The position numbers were made by a program, and so were the translations under genes. The notes beneath the pieces are model-generated. The model worked only from the letters and a program-made list of their open reading frames with translations. It made no database searches and was not told where the DNA came from. DNA of 55,652 nucleotides from Streptobacillus canis (GTDB lineage: Bacteria; Fusobacteriota; Fusobacteriia; Fusobacteriales; Leptotrichiaceae). This document shows, in pieces, positions 24,683 through 35,400 of the stretch (position 1 is its first letter; each line of letters starts with the position of its first letter). The DNA is taken from NCBI RefSeq assembly GCF_009733925.1, contig NZ_WOEI01000007.1:1-55652 (forward strand). The letters are read 5' to 3'.

Positions 24683-25675
24683 ATGCCAAAAAATTTACAA
24701 GGAAAACACTTTTTAAAATTATTAGACTTCAGTACAGAAGAAGTTAGATATTTAATAGATTTATCAAAAAAATTTAAAGAATTAAAATTAACTCATACAC
24801 CTCATAGATATTTAGAAGGTAAAAATATAGTATTATTATTTGAAAAAACTTCTACAAGAACTAGATGTGCATTTGAAGTTGCAGGAATGGATTTAGGAAT
24901 GGGTGTTACATATCTTGATCCAGGTTCATCTCAAATGGGTAAAAAAGAAAGTATTGCAGATACTGCAAGAGTTTTAGGAAGAATGTATGATGGAATTGAA
25001 TATAGAGGATTTTCTCAAGAAATAGTTGAAGAATTAGCGCACTTTGCAGGTGTTCCTGTATGGAATGGATTAACAGATATGTTCCATCCAACTCAAATGT
25101 TAGCAGATATGTTAACTATTGAAGAACATTTTGGACATTTAAAAGGATTAAACTTTACATTTATGGGAGATGCTAGAAATAATGTTGCAAATTCATTAAT
25201 GGTTGCTTGTGCAATGCTTGGATTAAATTTCACAGCATGTGGACCAAAAGAATTAAAACCTGAAGCAGAATTAATAGCTAAATGTGAAGCAATTGCTAAA
25301 GAAAATGGAGCTACATTAAGATTTACTGAATCAGTTGAAGAAGGATGTACTAATGCTGATGTAATTTATACAGATATTTGGGTATCTATGGGAGAACCAG
25401 ATTCAGTTTGGGAAGAAAGAATTAAATTATTAAGCCCATATCAAGTTAATAAAAAAGCTATGGGATATGCTAAGAAAGAAGCAATATTCTTACACTGCTT
25501 ACCTTCATTCCATGATTTAAAAACTACTATAGGTAAAGAAATTCACGCTAAATTTGGATTACCTGAAATGGAAGTTACTGATGAAGTATTTGAAAGTAGA
25601 CAATCTAAAGTATTTGATGAAGCAGAAAACAGAATGCATACAATTAAAGCAGTTATGTTTGCTACATTAAAATAA
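24683..25675 (+). CDS. arcB: Ornithine carbamoyltransferase, catabolic
   Basis: This 330-residue enzyme performs phosphorolysis of citrulline to ornithine and carbamoyl phosphate. The carbamoyl phosphate loop STRTR lies in [13 protein letters not shown] near residue 58, [10 protein letters not shown] is the second phosphate site, and HCLPSF near residue 272 holds the ornithine-binding Cys region. GAAAGG lies before the ATG. The gene is in the arc operon between arcA and arcC (10 bp to arcC), which identifies it as the catabolic form rather than an arginine-biosynthesis argF. No biosynthetic genes are near. Confidence 0.97.
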   Translation: MPKNLQGKHFLKLLDFSTEEVRYLIDLSKKFKELKLTHTPHRYLEGKNIVLLFEKTSTRTRCAFEVAGMDLGMGVTYLDPGSSQMGKKESIADTARVLGRMYDGIEYRGFSQEIVEELAHFAGVPVWNGLTDMFHPTQMLADMLTIEEHFGHLKGLNFTFMGDARNNVANSLMVACAMLGLNFTACGPKELKPEAELIAKCEAIAKENGATLRFTESVEEGCTNADVIYTDIWVSMGEPDSVWEERIKLLSPYQVNKKAMGYAKKEAIFLHCLPSFHDLKTTIGKEIHAKFGLPEMEVTDEVFESRQSKVFDEAENRMHTIKAVMFATLK

Positions 25676-25685
25676 GAGGTGTACT

Positions 25686-26618
25686 ATGGCTAAAAGATTA
25701 GTAATTGCATTAGGAGGAAATGCTTTAGGAAATAATCCTAAAGAACAGTTAGAATTGGTAAGAGGAACGGCTAAGGCTATAGTTTCGATGGCTAAAGAGG
25801 GTTATGAAGTAATAATAGGACATGGAAATGGTCCACAAGTTGGTATGATAAATTTAGCAATGGATTATGCAGCTAATGGTGAAGTAAAAACTCCATATAT
25901 GCCATTTGCAGAATGTGGAGCAATGAGCCAAGGATATATTGGTTATCATTTACAACAAGCTATTAGAGAAGAATTAAAAACTCAAGGTATAAATAAAGAA
26001 GTTGCAACTATAGTTACACAAGTTTTAGTTGATAAAGAAGATGAAGCTTTTAAAAATTTAACTAAACCTATAGGTATGTTCTATACTAAAGAAGTTGCAG
26101 AAGAAATAGCAAGTGAAAAAGGATTTACTTTTGTTGAAGATGCTGGAAGAGGATATAGAAGAGTTGTAGCTTCTCCTAAACCAGTAAAAATTATAGAATT
26201 AAATGTTGTTAAACAACTAGTTGAAGCAGGAAACATAGTAATCACTGTTGGTGGTGGAGGAATACCAGTAATAGAAACTGAAACTGGATTAAAAGGTGTT
26301 GATGCGGTAATAGACAAAGATAAATCAAGTGCTAAACTTGCACAAGATTTAAATGCTGATATGTTAGTTATATTAACAGCAGTTGATAAAGTTTGTATCA
26401 ATTTTAATAAACCAAATCAAGAGGAATTATCAGAATTAACTATAGAAGATGCATTAAAATATATAGAAGAAGGACATTTTGCAAAAGGATCTATGTTACC
26501 TAAAGTTGAAGCATGTCTTGATTTTGTTAAAAATTCAAACGGAAATGCATTAATAACTTCACTTGAAAATGCTGCAATAGCTTTACAAGGGAAGACAGGA
26601 ACATTAATAAAAAAATAA
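25686..26618 (+). CDS. arcC: Carbamate kinase
   Basis: This 310-residue kinase makes ATP from carbamoyl phosphate and ADP, the energy-yielding step of the pathway. Amino-acid-kinase motifs are present: ALGGNALGNNPKEQ at the N-terminus, IIGHGNGPQVGMI near residue 45, and VTVGGGGIPV and KGVDAVIDKDKSSA in the C-terminal half. The length is standard. AAGAGGT precedes the ATG. It is followed 23 bp later by the transporter gene. Confidence 0.97.
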   Translation: MAKRLVIALGGNALGNNPKEQLELVRGTAKAIVSMAKEGYEVIIGHGNGPQVGMINLAMDYAANGEVKTPYMPFAECGAMSQGYIGYHLQQAIREELKTQGINKEVATIVTQVLVDKEDEAFKNLTKPIGMFYTKEVAEEIASEKGFTFVEDAGRGYRRVVASPKPVKIIELNVVKQLVEAGNIVITVGGGGIPVIETETGLKGVDAVIDKDKSSAKLAQDLNADMLVILTAVDKVCINFNKPNQEELSELTIEDALKYIEEGHFAKGSMLPKVEACLDFVKNSNGNALITSLENAAIALQGKTGTLIKK

Positions 26619-26641
26619 TTAAATAAAGAGAGGAAATAGCT

Positions 26642-28096
26642 ATGAGTGAAAAAAAAGAACGTAAATCACTATCTGCTTTTACGATAATATTCATACTATT
26701 AATATTAATAGCTCTTGTAACAAGAGTATTACCTAAATTACCAGCAGAAGTTACAAAAGAAATGTTAGATGAAAATATAGCTCTTGCTACAGGGGTAAAT
26801 GGAGCTTCAATAGCAGATGTGTTTATGGCTACATTTAATGGTTTCAAAGATGCAATAGATGTTGCAGTATTTGTATTATTACTTGGAGGTTTTTTAGGAA
26901 TAGTATCAAAAACTGGTGCACTAGATGCAGGAGTTGGAGCATTAGTTAAAAAATTAAAAGGAAGAGAATTATTATTAATTCCTATTTTAATGACTTTATT
27001 TTCTATAGGTGGTTCAACTTATGGAATGGCAGAAGAAACAATAGCTTTCTACGGATTAATTTCAGCAACTATGGTAGCAGCAGGATTTGATACTATGGTA
27101 GCAGCTTCTACTGTATTACTTGGAGCAGGTGCAGGAGTTTTAGGATCTACTGTTAATCCATTTGCAATAGGGGTAGCGTTAGATGCTGCTAAAAGTGCAG
27201 GAACTGATCCATCAAATGGAACAGTAGTATTATTGGGAATTATACTTTGGATAGCAACTTTAATACCAGCAATTATATTTGTAATGAACTATGCTAAAAA
27301 AATTAAAGCTGATAAAGGATCTATAATACTTTCATTACAAGAACAAAACGATATGAAAGAACATTTTGGACATGTAGATTTTGATAATATTGAATTTACA
27401 TCAAAACATAAAATGACTTTATTAATATTTGCATTCTCATTTGTGATTATGATACTTTCATTAGTTGTTTGGTCAGAATATGATATTCATGTATTTGAAG
27501 GATGGTCATCATTTTTAACAGGTACATCACTTGGTGAATGGTATTTTGGAGAATTATCAATGTGGTTTACTTTTATAGGAATAGTTATAGGTGTTGTAAA
27601 TGGATTTAGTGAAAAAGAAATAGTTGATTCGTTTATGTATGGTGCGGCTGATATCTTATCAGTTGTGTTAATAATAGCTTTATCAAGAGGTGTTTCAGTA
27701 TTAATGTCTGTTACTTATTTAGATAAATATATATTAAACTTAGCATCACAAGGACTAGCTGGATTATCTGCATTAATATTTGCACCAGCATCATACATAC
27801 TATATATGGTATTATCATTCTTTATTCCATCTACATCAGGACTTGCATCTGTTTCAGTACCGATACTTGCACCACTTACACAAAGTTTAGGATTTAGTGT
27901 TGAAGTTATCATCATGATATTCTCAGGTGCATGTGGATTAATTAATTTAATTACACCAACTTCAGGAGTTGTTATGGGAGGACTTGCAGCTGCAAAAGTT
28001 GAATACGGTACTTATGTTAAATGGGTATTTAAATTATTAGTAGCTATATTTATAATAAATATAGTAATATTAACTGGGGCTATGATGATACTTTAA
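26642..28096 (+). CDS. arcD: YfcC/DcuC-family membrane transporter, probable arginine/ornithine exchanger
   Basis: This 484-residue protein has about 12 hydrophobic segments and belongs to the YfcC/C4-dicarboxylate anaerobic carrier superfamily. Landmarks are FSIGGSTYGMAEETIAFY, LGAGAGVLGSTVNPFAIGVA and LSFFIPSTSGLASVSVPI. In streptococcal and other arc operons a YfcC-type protein is the ArcD that exchanges arginine for ornithine. Position directly behind arcC supports that role, but the family also moves other compounds. AGAGAGG precedes the ATG. A hairpin downstream separates it partly from the dipeptidase gene. Confidence 0.88.
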   Translation: MSEKKERKSLSAFTIIFILLILIALVTRVLPKLPAEVTKEMLDENIALATGVNGASIADVFMATFNGFKDAIDVAVFVLLLGGFLGIVSKTGALDAGVGALVKKLKGRELLLIPILMTLFSIGGSTYGMAEETIAFYGLISATMVAAGFDTMVAASTVLLGAGAGVLGSTVNPFAIGVALDAAKSAGTDPSNGTVVLLGIILWIATLIPAIIFVMNYAKKIKADKGSIILSLQEQNDMKEHFGHVDFDNIEFTSKHKMTLLIFAFSFVIMILSLVVWSEYDIHVFEGWSSFLTGTSLGEWYFGELSMWFTFIGIVIGVVNGFSEKEIVDSFMYGAADILSVVLIIALSRGVSVLMSVTYLDKYILNLASQGLAGLSALIFAPASYILYMVLSFFIPSTSGLASVSVPILAPLTQSLGFSVEVIIMIFSGACGLINLITPTSGVVMGGLAAAKVEYGTYVKWVFKLLVAIFIINIVILTGAMMIL

Positions 28097-28126
28097 TTAG
28101 ATTTTAGTTTCTTATTCATATATTAT

Positions 28127-28152
28127 AAAGGGGGTTCAAATACCCCCTTTTC
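28127..28152 (+). terminator. Terminator or attenuator behind the arc operon
   Basis: AAAGGGGGT (28127-28135) pairs with ACCCCCTTT (28142-28150) around a 6-base loop, followed by TTTTC. The T tract is short, so some transcripts may continue into the dipeptidase gene, which starts 22 bases later. Confidence 0.7.
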
Positions 28153-28173
28153 ATACTTTTTGGAGGGCTTATT

Positions 28174-29622
28174 ATGAAAAAAATATTTAGTTTATGTTTA
28201 TTATTATTTTCTATAAATGCTTTAGCATGTACTGGTTTTTTAGCAGGTAAAGATGTTACTGTTGATAATTCTATGATATTTGCAAGAAATGAAGATTTAC
28301 AAGGTGTAAATCCTAAAAAATTTATGGTAGTTAAGTCTAGAGAATATAAAAAGGGAGAAATTTTTGAAAATCCAGATACTGGATTTAAGTGGCCATATCC
28401 TAAATATGCCCTAAAACATACTTTAGTTCCTGATGCAGATCCTAGTTATGGAGTATTTGGTGAAGCAGGAACTAATGAATTAGGTGTTAGTGTTTCAGCT
28501 ACAGTTTCAGCTAATGCTAATGATAAAATATTAGCACTTGATCCATATGTTGAAGGAGGACTTACAGAACCAGATATAGCATCTCTTGTATTGATGCAGG
28601 CAAAAACTGCAAGACATGCTGTAGAAATAGTTGCAAATATAGTTGAAAAAGCAGGAGCAGGAGAAGGGAATATAATAATATTTGGAGATAAAAATGAAAT
28701 GTGGTATATGGAAATATATACTGGACATCAATATGTTGCAGTAAAAGTACCAACTGATGTTTATGCAGTGATTCCAAATGCGTTTTATTTAGGAAGTTAT
28801 GATTTTACAAGTAAAGATGTAATTGCTTCTAAAGATATTCAAAACTTACCAGAAAAAAATGGTCTTGCAAAAACACTTAATGATAAATTTCATTTAGCTC
28901 TAACTTATAGAGAAATACATTCTAAATATAATGTAGATAGAATAGCTATGGGACAAAATCATTTTTGTCCATTACTTCCAGTAGAACATGATTCAGAAAT
29001 TGCTTATGAACTATTTAGAAAACCTGATAAAAAAATTTCTGTTAAAGAAGTAATGAATTTTTTAAGAGATAGATATGAAGGTAGTGATTATGATGTTGAC
29101 ACACCTGAAAATAAAGGAAAAATTAGACCTATAGGGACTGATACTAATTTAGAAGCACATATATTCCAAATAAGAGATAATGCACCAACAGTAATGTGGC
29201 TTGCTATGGGAACAGTTGAACATTCTGTATTTGTTCCATATTATGAATATATAACTAAAACTCATAAGAGTTATATAGCAGATGCTGATGAATTTAATAG
29301 AGATTCTATGTATTGGGCAATGAAAGGATTGCATATACTTGCAAGAGAAGATAGAATGAGATATGGATTAGGAGTTAGAACATATTGGGATAAAGTAGAA
29401 AATGATTTTATTAGTAAGTTAAAAGAAGAAGATAAAATTATTAATAGTAAAAAAGGTAAAGATAAAATTAATTATGCAAATAATCTTGGATTAATGAAAG
29501 CAGAACAAGTGAAAAAAGATGCTGATATGATGTTTGATAAATTAATATACTTTAAAGGGACTATGACTGATATGGCTCTTCAAGGTAAGAAAAAAGACGC
29601 AAAATTTGAATTTAAAAAATAA
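28174..29622 (+). CDS. Secreted C69-family dipeptidase (PepD-like, Ntn hydrolase)
   Basis: This 482-residue peptidase of family C69 cleaves dipeptides. A signal peptide ends at LFSINALA, and the next residue, Cys19, would be the N-terminal nucleophile of the mature enzyme (CTGFLAGKDVT). NSMIFARNEDL and EAGTNELGVSVSAT match the family. The gene follows the arc operon with GGAGG before the ATG, so it may supply arginine-containing dipeptide products to the pathway. The ALAC sequence also loosely resembles a lipobox, but lipidation would block the catalytic Cys, so I favour normal cleavage. Length and motifs are complete. Confidence 0.88.
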   Translation: MKKIFSLCLLLFSINALACTGFLAGKDVTVDNSMIFARNEDLQGVNPKKFMVVKSREYKKGEIFENPDTGFKWPYPKYALKHTLVPDADPSYGVFGEAGTNELGVSVSATVSANANDKILALDPYVEGGLTEPDIASLVLMQAKTARHAVEIVANIVEKAGAGEGNIIIFGDKNEMWYMEIYTGHQYVAVKVPTDVYAVIPNAFYLGSYDFTSKDVIASKDIQNLPEKNGLAKTLNDKFHLALTYREIHSKYNVDRIAMGQNHFCPLLPVEHDSEIAYELFRKPDKKISVKEVMNFLRDRYEGSDYDVDTPENKGKIRPIGTDTNLEAHIFQIRDNAPTVMWLAMGTVEHSVFVPYYEYITKTHKSYIADADEFNRDSMYWAMKGLHILAREDRMRYGLGVRTYWDKVENDFISKLKEEDKIINSKKGKDKINYANNLGLMKAEQVKKDADMMFDKLIYFKGTMTDMALQGKKKDAKFEFKK

Positions 29623-29624
29623 AA

Positions 29625-29660
29625 AAATGGGGAAGATTTTTGTCTTCTCCTATTTTATAT
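29625..29660 (+). terminator. Terminator after the dipeptidase
   Basis: GGGGAAGA pairs with TCTTCTCC across a TTTTTG loop, with outer A-T pairs, and T-rich sequence follows. Confidence 0.65.
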
Positions 29661-29666
29661 TTATTT

Positions 29667-29696
29667 AAAATATGTTAAAATATGTTAAAATATATA
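29667..29696 (+). repeat. 10-bp tandem repeat upstream of the methyltransferase
   Basis: AAAATATGTT occurs at 29667 and 29677, with a partial third copy at 29687. It occupies the promoter region of the following gene. It is probably low-complexity slippage. Confidence 0.4.
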
Positions 29697-29721
29697 AAAA
29701 TATTATAGAAAAGAGAGAAAA

Positions 29722-31209
29722 ATGACATTAGAAAAAAGTTATAATAAAATACCATATAGTTCAAAAGCTTTTGAAAAAACACAACCATATTTTTTGAGAA
29801 ATATTATGAATATATTAAGTTTTGAAACTCCAGATATAAAAAAAGCAAGAGTACTTGAAATTGGATGTTCATTTGGTGGAAATATTCTACCAATAGCTTT
29901 AAATTTTCCAGAAACTGAAGTAGTAGGTATAGATTTATCAAGTGTTCAAATTAATAAGGGAAATGAAATAATAAGAAAAATTGGACTTACAAATATACGT
30001 TTAATTAATCAAAATATATTAGAATATAGTAATGATTTAGGAAAATTTGATTATATAATATGTCATGGTGTATTTTCTTGGGTTCCTGAAATAGTTGCTG
30101 AAAAAATACTTGATGTTATTAAAGAAAATTTAACTGAAAATGGAGTTGCACTTATTTCATATAATACATATCCTGGATGGGCTAAATATGATGTTTATAA
30201 AAACTTAATGAAATTTAGAGTAGATTTTTTAAATGAAAATGGAGCTGAGATTTCTGATGTTGATAAAATAAATTATGGAAGAGGGGCACTAGAGTTTTTA
30301 GAAAAATATTCTCATCTTCCGAAAGAATTTAAGGAAAGCATTAAATCTGTTATAGATAAAGATGATTATTATTTACTGCATGAATATTTTGAAGAATATA
30401 ATAAACCAATGTATCTATATGAATTTAATAATATGTTATTAAAAAAAGATTTATTTCATGTAACTGATGCTAATTTAGCACTAACTTTTAAATTACCTAA
30501 AGATAATGAAGCTTTAAGTTTGATAGATAAGGAATGTGGTGATAATTTATTAGCAAAAGAACAATACTATGATTATATGTATAATACTCAATTTAGAAGT
30601 AGTATAATAACTCATAAAAATAATAAGGGAAAAATAAATTTAAGTGAATCATTTAATAGAAAAAATTTAGAAAAACTATATATTTCAGGAAATTTTTTAT
30701 TTGAAAATGGTCAATATTCAATAAGAAATTCAAAATTTAGTGTAGTAAATAAGAAAATAGAAAAATTGATTAAACATCTAACAAAGATATATCCGGCAAA
30801 TATTTCTATTGAAGAAATTTTAAAAAAATATGGTGATGATTTATTGAAAGAAATATTACATTTAATATTATTAAATGCTATAGAAATATTTCCATATAAA
30901 ATAGATAAAAAAGATAGTCTGTTAAATATTAATGGATTAATATCGAAGTATTTAAATGTATCTTTTGAAGAATCAAATGCAATTAAGATAAGTAATTATA
31001 GAGGACAGGTTTGTGAAATTAATGAATATTTAATTAGAGTAATTGATAAAATATTAAAATTAGAAAAATTTGAAGAACCAAGTGATATAATAGTGAAAAT
31101 GCTTAAAGAAAAAGAATTGACAGTTAATGTTGATGAAAGTGAATATATGAAAATTGTAGATAACATACTAAAGGAAGTTAAACAAGTATTAGATTTCTTT
31201 TTAATTTAA
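29722..31209 (+). CDS. Class I SAM methyltransferase with methyltransferase-regulatory domain
   Basis: This 495-residue protein has a Rossmann-type methyltransferase domain in the first 200 residues. SAM motif I is VLEIGCSFGGN (residues 44-54), followed by VVGIDLSSVQI, FDYIICHGVFSWVP and VALISYNTYPGW. The NTYPGW segment and the helical C-terminal part match proteins annotated with a methyltransferase regulatory domain (PF10119 type). The substrate is not known for this group; DNA, protein or small molecule are all possible. GAGAG lies before the ATG. It has its own terminator and is followed by the transglutaminase-like gene, but a promoter between them shows that they are separate units. Confidence 0.82.
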   Translation: MTLEKSYNKIPYSSKAFEKTQPYFLRNIMNILSFETPDIKKARVLEIGCSFGGNILPIALNFPETEVVGIDLSSVQINKGNEIIRKIGLTNIRLINQNILEYSNDLGKFDYIICHGVFSWVPEIVAEKILDVIKENLTENGVALISYNTYPGWAKYDVYKNLMKFRVDFLNENGAEISDVDKINYGRGALEFLEKYSHLPKEFKESIKSVIDKDDYYLLHEYFEEYNKPMYLYEFNNMLLKKDLFHVTDANLALTFKLPKDNEALSLIDKECGDNLLAKEQYYDYMYNTQFRSSIITHKNNKGKINLSESFNRKNLEKLYISGNFLFENGQYSIRNSKFSVVNKKIEKLIKHLTKIYPANISIEEILKKYGDDLLKEILHLILLNAIEIFPYKIDKKDSLLNINGLISKYLNVSFEESNAIKISNYRGQVCEINEYLIRVIDKILKLEKFEEPSDIIVKMLKEKELTVNVDESEYMKIVDNILKEVKQVLDFFLI

Positions 31210-31295
31210 TGGGGAATTGAAAAAATAAGGTTAAAATAGTTTTTGAATTTTGAGGAAATGTCAAAGTAATAATTGTAAAAATATATTTTAAAATA

Positions 31296-31338
31296 AAAAT
31301 GTATCAATAAATATAAAAGTTTAATGATACATTTTTTA
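31296..31338 (+). terminator. Terminator after the methyltransferase
   Basis: AAAATGTATCA (31296-31306) pairs with TGATACATTTT (31325-31335), followed by further T. Confidence 0.75.
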
Positions 31339-31350
31339 TATATAAAATAT

Positions 31351-31379
31351 TTGTAAAAAATATAAAATAGAGGTATACT
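31351..31379 (+). promoter_or_regulatory. Promoter of the stand-alone transglutaminase-like gene
   Basis: TTGTAA (31351-31356) and TATACT (31374-31379) are separated by 17 bases. The block ATATAAAA...GGTATACTAA recurs before the giant helicase gene (43443-43471), showing that the duplication included the promoter. Confidence 0.65.
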
Positions 31380-31407
31380 AAAAAAAAGATAAAAAGGTGG
31401 TAAATTA

Positions 31408-32394
31408 ATGTTTAAAATAAAGAAGGAAATGTTAAAAAGTATAAATTTTTTATTACACCATAATTATGTACCTATGATACGTAAATTAGAAATAGAAAAT
31501 ATTAGTGACAATATATATGAAAATTTAAGTTTAAAAATACATGTAGAACCTGAATTTGCAAGAACTTTTGTTATACCTTTAGGAATAGTTCATCCTGGAG
31601 AAAATATAGAAATAGATGATGTAAATATTAAATTAATTCCAGAATATCTTTATTCTATTAATGAATTAAGTAGAGCACAAATGTTTATTGAAATATATAT
31701 GATAGATGAAAAAATATATGAAGAGACTATAGATATAGATTTAGAGCCATATAATCAATGGTTGGGTGTTAATATTATGCCTGAAACAATAATTTCATTT
31801 TCAACCCCTAATCATCCTAAGATTTCAGAAATTGTAGTTAAAGCTTCAAATTATTTGAAAAAATGGGGATTTGAACCTTCATTTACTGCATATATGTCAG
31901 GTAATCAAAATAATGTTAAAATACAAATGGCTGCTATTTATGCTGCATTACAAGAAAGTAACATAATATATAATATACCGCCTGCTAGTTATGAAGTTTT
32001 TGGACAAAAAATAAGGCTACCTCATAGTGTTTTAGATTTAAAACAAGGAACTTGCTTAGATCTTGCAATGCTATATATTTCATGTCTTGAAGCGATAGGT
32101 CTTAATCCTTTATTGATAATAATAGAAGGGCATGCTTATGTTGGATGTTGGTTAGAAGAAAATACTTTTTCAGATATAGTTATTGATGATGTTTCAGCTA
32201 TAGAAAAAAGAATAGTAGATGGATTAGAGGAAATAATTTTAGTTGAAGCAACAGATTTTGTTTCAGGTAAAAATATTGATTTTGATAGGGCAATAAAACA
32301 TGGAAAAGATCATTTATTGGATTCAGGAGTTTTTTATTTAGCTTTAGATATAGTAAGAGGAAGAGGAATTGGAATTTTACCTATAAAAATTTGA
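31408..32394 (+). CDS. Stand-alone transglutaminase-like protein, paralogue of the helicase N-terminus
   Basis: This 328-residue protein is roughly three-quarters identical by eye to residues 1-330 of the giant helicase at 43503. A beta-rich N-terminal part (to about residue 120) precedes a transglutaminase-like cysteine-hydrolase fold. A plausible triad is Cys216 (KQGTCLDLAML), His242 (EGHAYVGCW) and Asp260 (IVIDDVSAIE). Homology stops exactly at its stop codon (GILPIKI), where the helicase continues into DUF4011. It could be a truncated duplicate or a domain working in trans. AAGGTGG precedes the ATG and the catalytic residues are intact, which argues against recent decay. The reaction (protease, amidase or transferase) is unknown. 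Confidence 0.8.
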   Translation: MFKIKKEMLKSINFLLHHNYVPMIRKLEIENISDNIYENLSLKIHVEPEFARTFVIPLGIVHPGENIEIDDVNIKLIPEYLYSINELSRAQMFIEIYMIDEKIYEETIDIDLEPYNQWLGVNIMPETIISFSTPNHPKISEIVVKASNYLKKWGFEPSFTAYMSGNQNNVKIQMAAIYAALQESNIIYNIPPASYEVFGQKIRLPHSVLDLKQGTCLDLAMLYISCLEAIGLNPLLIIIEGHAYVGCWLEENTFSDIVIDDVSAIEKRIVDGLEEIILVEATDFVSGKNIDFDRAIKHGKDHLLDSGVFYLALDIVRGRGIGILPIKI

Positions 32395-32420
32395 CATTTT
32401 ATATTTGAAAAGGGTATAAT
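32391..32420 (+). promoter_or_regulatory. Promoter of the trimeric autotransporter gene
   Basis: A perfect TTGACA (32391-32396) and a perfect TATAAT (32415-32420) are separated by 18 bases. The -35 box contains the stop codon of the preceding transglutaminase-like gene. Confidence 0.75.
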
Positions 32421-32462
32421 ATTAAGTAGATTTAATTTTAAATTAAATAATGGAGGAGAAAA

Positions 32463-35400
32463 ATGCAAATAAAAATAAAAGAATTGAAAAGATATATAAA
32501 AAGAAAAATAAGTATTGATAAAAAAGTTATAAAGGTATTTTTAATTACAGGATTATTAATGATTGGAAGTAGTTTTTCGTTTTCAGCTATTGATCCAGTA
32601 ACACAAAAAGAGGGAAATAGCACATATATTGGAGGATTTACTAAAACAGGTAATAACCCAGAGTATTCAGTGATTATTGATGGTAATACAAAGGTAACAG
32701 AAGGAAGATTAGAAAATAGTATTATAATTAAAGGAACTTTTGAATCTAATGGTGATCATACTAGATCAAAAAATATAATAATAGGTGAGGGTTCATTAAT
32801 AAAAGGTGGAAGTGATGGTTTAGTTATAGGAGGAAGTATTTATACTAATTCTTTAGCTGGGTATCAGAAAAATAATATGGCATTAGGAAATAATGCAAAA
32901 GTAGGTTATGAAGGAAAAATAATAAATCAAGGAATTGCAATAGGTGGTGGAGATAGAAATCAAGGCCATGAAGATAAAGATGTAAGAACTATTAATTCTA
33001 GCGCATATAAAGGAGGAGCATGGGCTAGAGGAGATCAATCTATTGCAATAGGTGGAAATACAGTTGCGTATGGAGATTCTTCAATCGTAATAGGTGGAGA
33101 TGATTTGAAAAATGCAGCTGATGCAAGGGTTACATATACTAACAATAATGGACAAGCAGTTGAAGGAACACTTGATAGTGCATTTACGCATTTATCTGGC
33201 GGGAATTTAAGAAAAAATGAATATATTTCATCAAGAAGTAATACATTAGGGGTGTCAATAGGTGTAAAAGCAAAAGCTGGAGAGTTAGGATTAGCTATAG
33301 GAACAGCCTCTGAAGCTGATAAAGTAAATGCAATGGCGATGGGTTCAGGTTCAAGAGCATTACTTGATAATGCTGTAGCTATAGGTGGCGGTTCACAAGC
33401 AGGGGGAGAAAATAAAGATGGGACAAAACAAACAAAGTTAAAAGTAAATATTGATACAAATCCTATAGGAATTAATTTTTCTTGGAAAGGAGGAGAGAAT
33501 ACTTTAGCAGGAGATATAGTAAGTTTTGGTAAAGTAGGTTTTGAACGTCAGTTAAAAAATGTTGCACCTGGAGAAGTTAGTGAAAATTCAACAGATGCAA
33601 TAAATGGATCACAATTATTTTCTATAACAAAGGCTTTAGTTGATAAAATAAATAATACTTATTTTCATATTAATTATAATAATCAAGATCAGCCAGAAGG
33701 GAATGAAAATACAAATAAAGGAACAATAGATTCAAAAGGAGGAGCTACAGGAAAACATTCTATTTCAGCAGGGGTAAATGCAAAATCTACAGTTGAAAAT
33801 GCTATTTCAATAGGATATAATACTATTAATAATATTGAAAATTCTTTAGCTTTAGGCTCAAATACAACAACTAGAGAGAAACAAAATGTTAATACTGCAA
33901 TTGTTGGTGAATTAACTTATAGTGGATTTGCTGGAAATACCCCTATATCTGTTGTATCAGTTGGTAATGAAATAGAAAAACGTCAAATAATAAATGTAGC
34001 TTCTGGTCAAATTACAAAGACATCAACAGATGCGATTAATGGTTCTCAACTACATGCAACAAATAATACTTTAAGTAATTTAGCAAAGTCTACTAAGAAT
34101 ATTTTAGGTGGTAATGCTATAATTGTTCCAAATGGAGATGAAACGGGAAATATTACTATGAATAATATAGGTAATACAGGTAAGGCAACAGTTCATGAAG
34201 CTTTAATGGTAGTTAAAACAGAAGTAAAAGCAAAAGAAAACAGTGGAATAACAGTAGAAAAAACAGAAGATGGAACAGATGGACATCCAATATATACAGT
34301 AGGAGTAGAAGTTGATAATACTACAATAACTGTAGCAGATGGTAAATTAAAAGCAATTATTCCAGAAGTTGCACCAGGAACATTAACAACAAATGTAACA
34401 GGTGGAAATAATGAAGTAATTGCAGCAGAACCAAATAAATTAGCAACAACAGGAGATGTAGCAACAGTAGTAAATAAAGTTGGAAACAACACAATAAAAT
34501 TAGGTGGAGATAATAATAGTGAAACGGATACACAAAACCTAAATAAAGATGGTGGACTTAAATTTAATGTTAAAGGAACAGAAAACTTTGTTACAACAAC
34601 AGCAGCAGGGGAAGATATTACTATAGATGTGGCACAAGATGTAAAAGATAAATTAGCATCAATAGAAAATAAAGCAAATAAAACATTAGATAATATAACA
34701 CATGAAGGAGAAACAGTAATTAAGAATTTATCTGCATGGAATTTAACAGCAAATGGTGCAGATAGTAGTAAGATATCAGGTGGAGATAAAGTAGATATAG
34801 CAAATGGAGATAATATCTTAGTTACAAAAGAAAATAATAAGATAACAGTAACAACTAAGAAAGATGTGACATTTGATAATGTAACAACAACTAAATTTAC
34901 TGCAGGACCATTAACTGTTGATAATGAAGTAATAAATGCTGGAAACACAGCAATAAAAGGAGTAGCTAAAGGAACAGATGGAACAGATGCAGTAAATGTA
35001 GATCAATTAAATGAAGCAATAGCTAATGTAACAAATAATGCTACAAACCAAGGCTTCAATGTAACATCAGGAAAAGATGGAAATGGAGTAGTAGAAGGCG
35101 AAGCTGTAGAGAAAGTATCAAATGGAAATACAGTAACATTTAAATCAGGAGATAACTTAAAATTAGTACAAGCAGGAAAAGACTTTACATATTCATTAAG
35201 TAAAAACTTAGAAGGTTTAGAAAGTGTATCAATAGGTGAACAAGGAAATGAAGCAATAAAATTAACAGGAACTAATGGAGTAGGTACAATAGGATTAAAT
35301 GGAGCAGATGGTAAATCGGCAGATATTAAAGTTGTGGATGGAGCATTAGGAGTAAATGGAGCAGATGGAGATACAATGACACGTGTTGAGTATACAGATG

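Noticed and set aside
29667..29696. Short repeats considered as a CRISPR-like array
   Set aside because: Units of 10 bp are contiguous with no spacers; simple slippage repeats.
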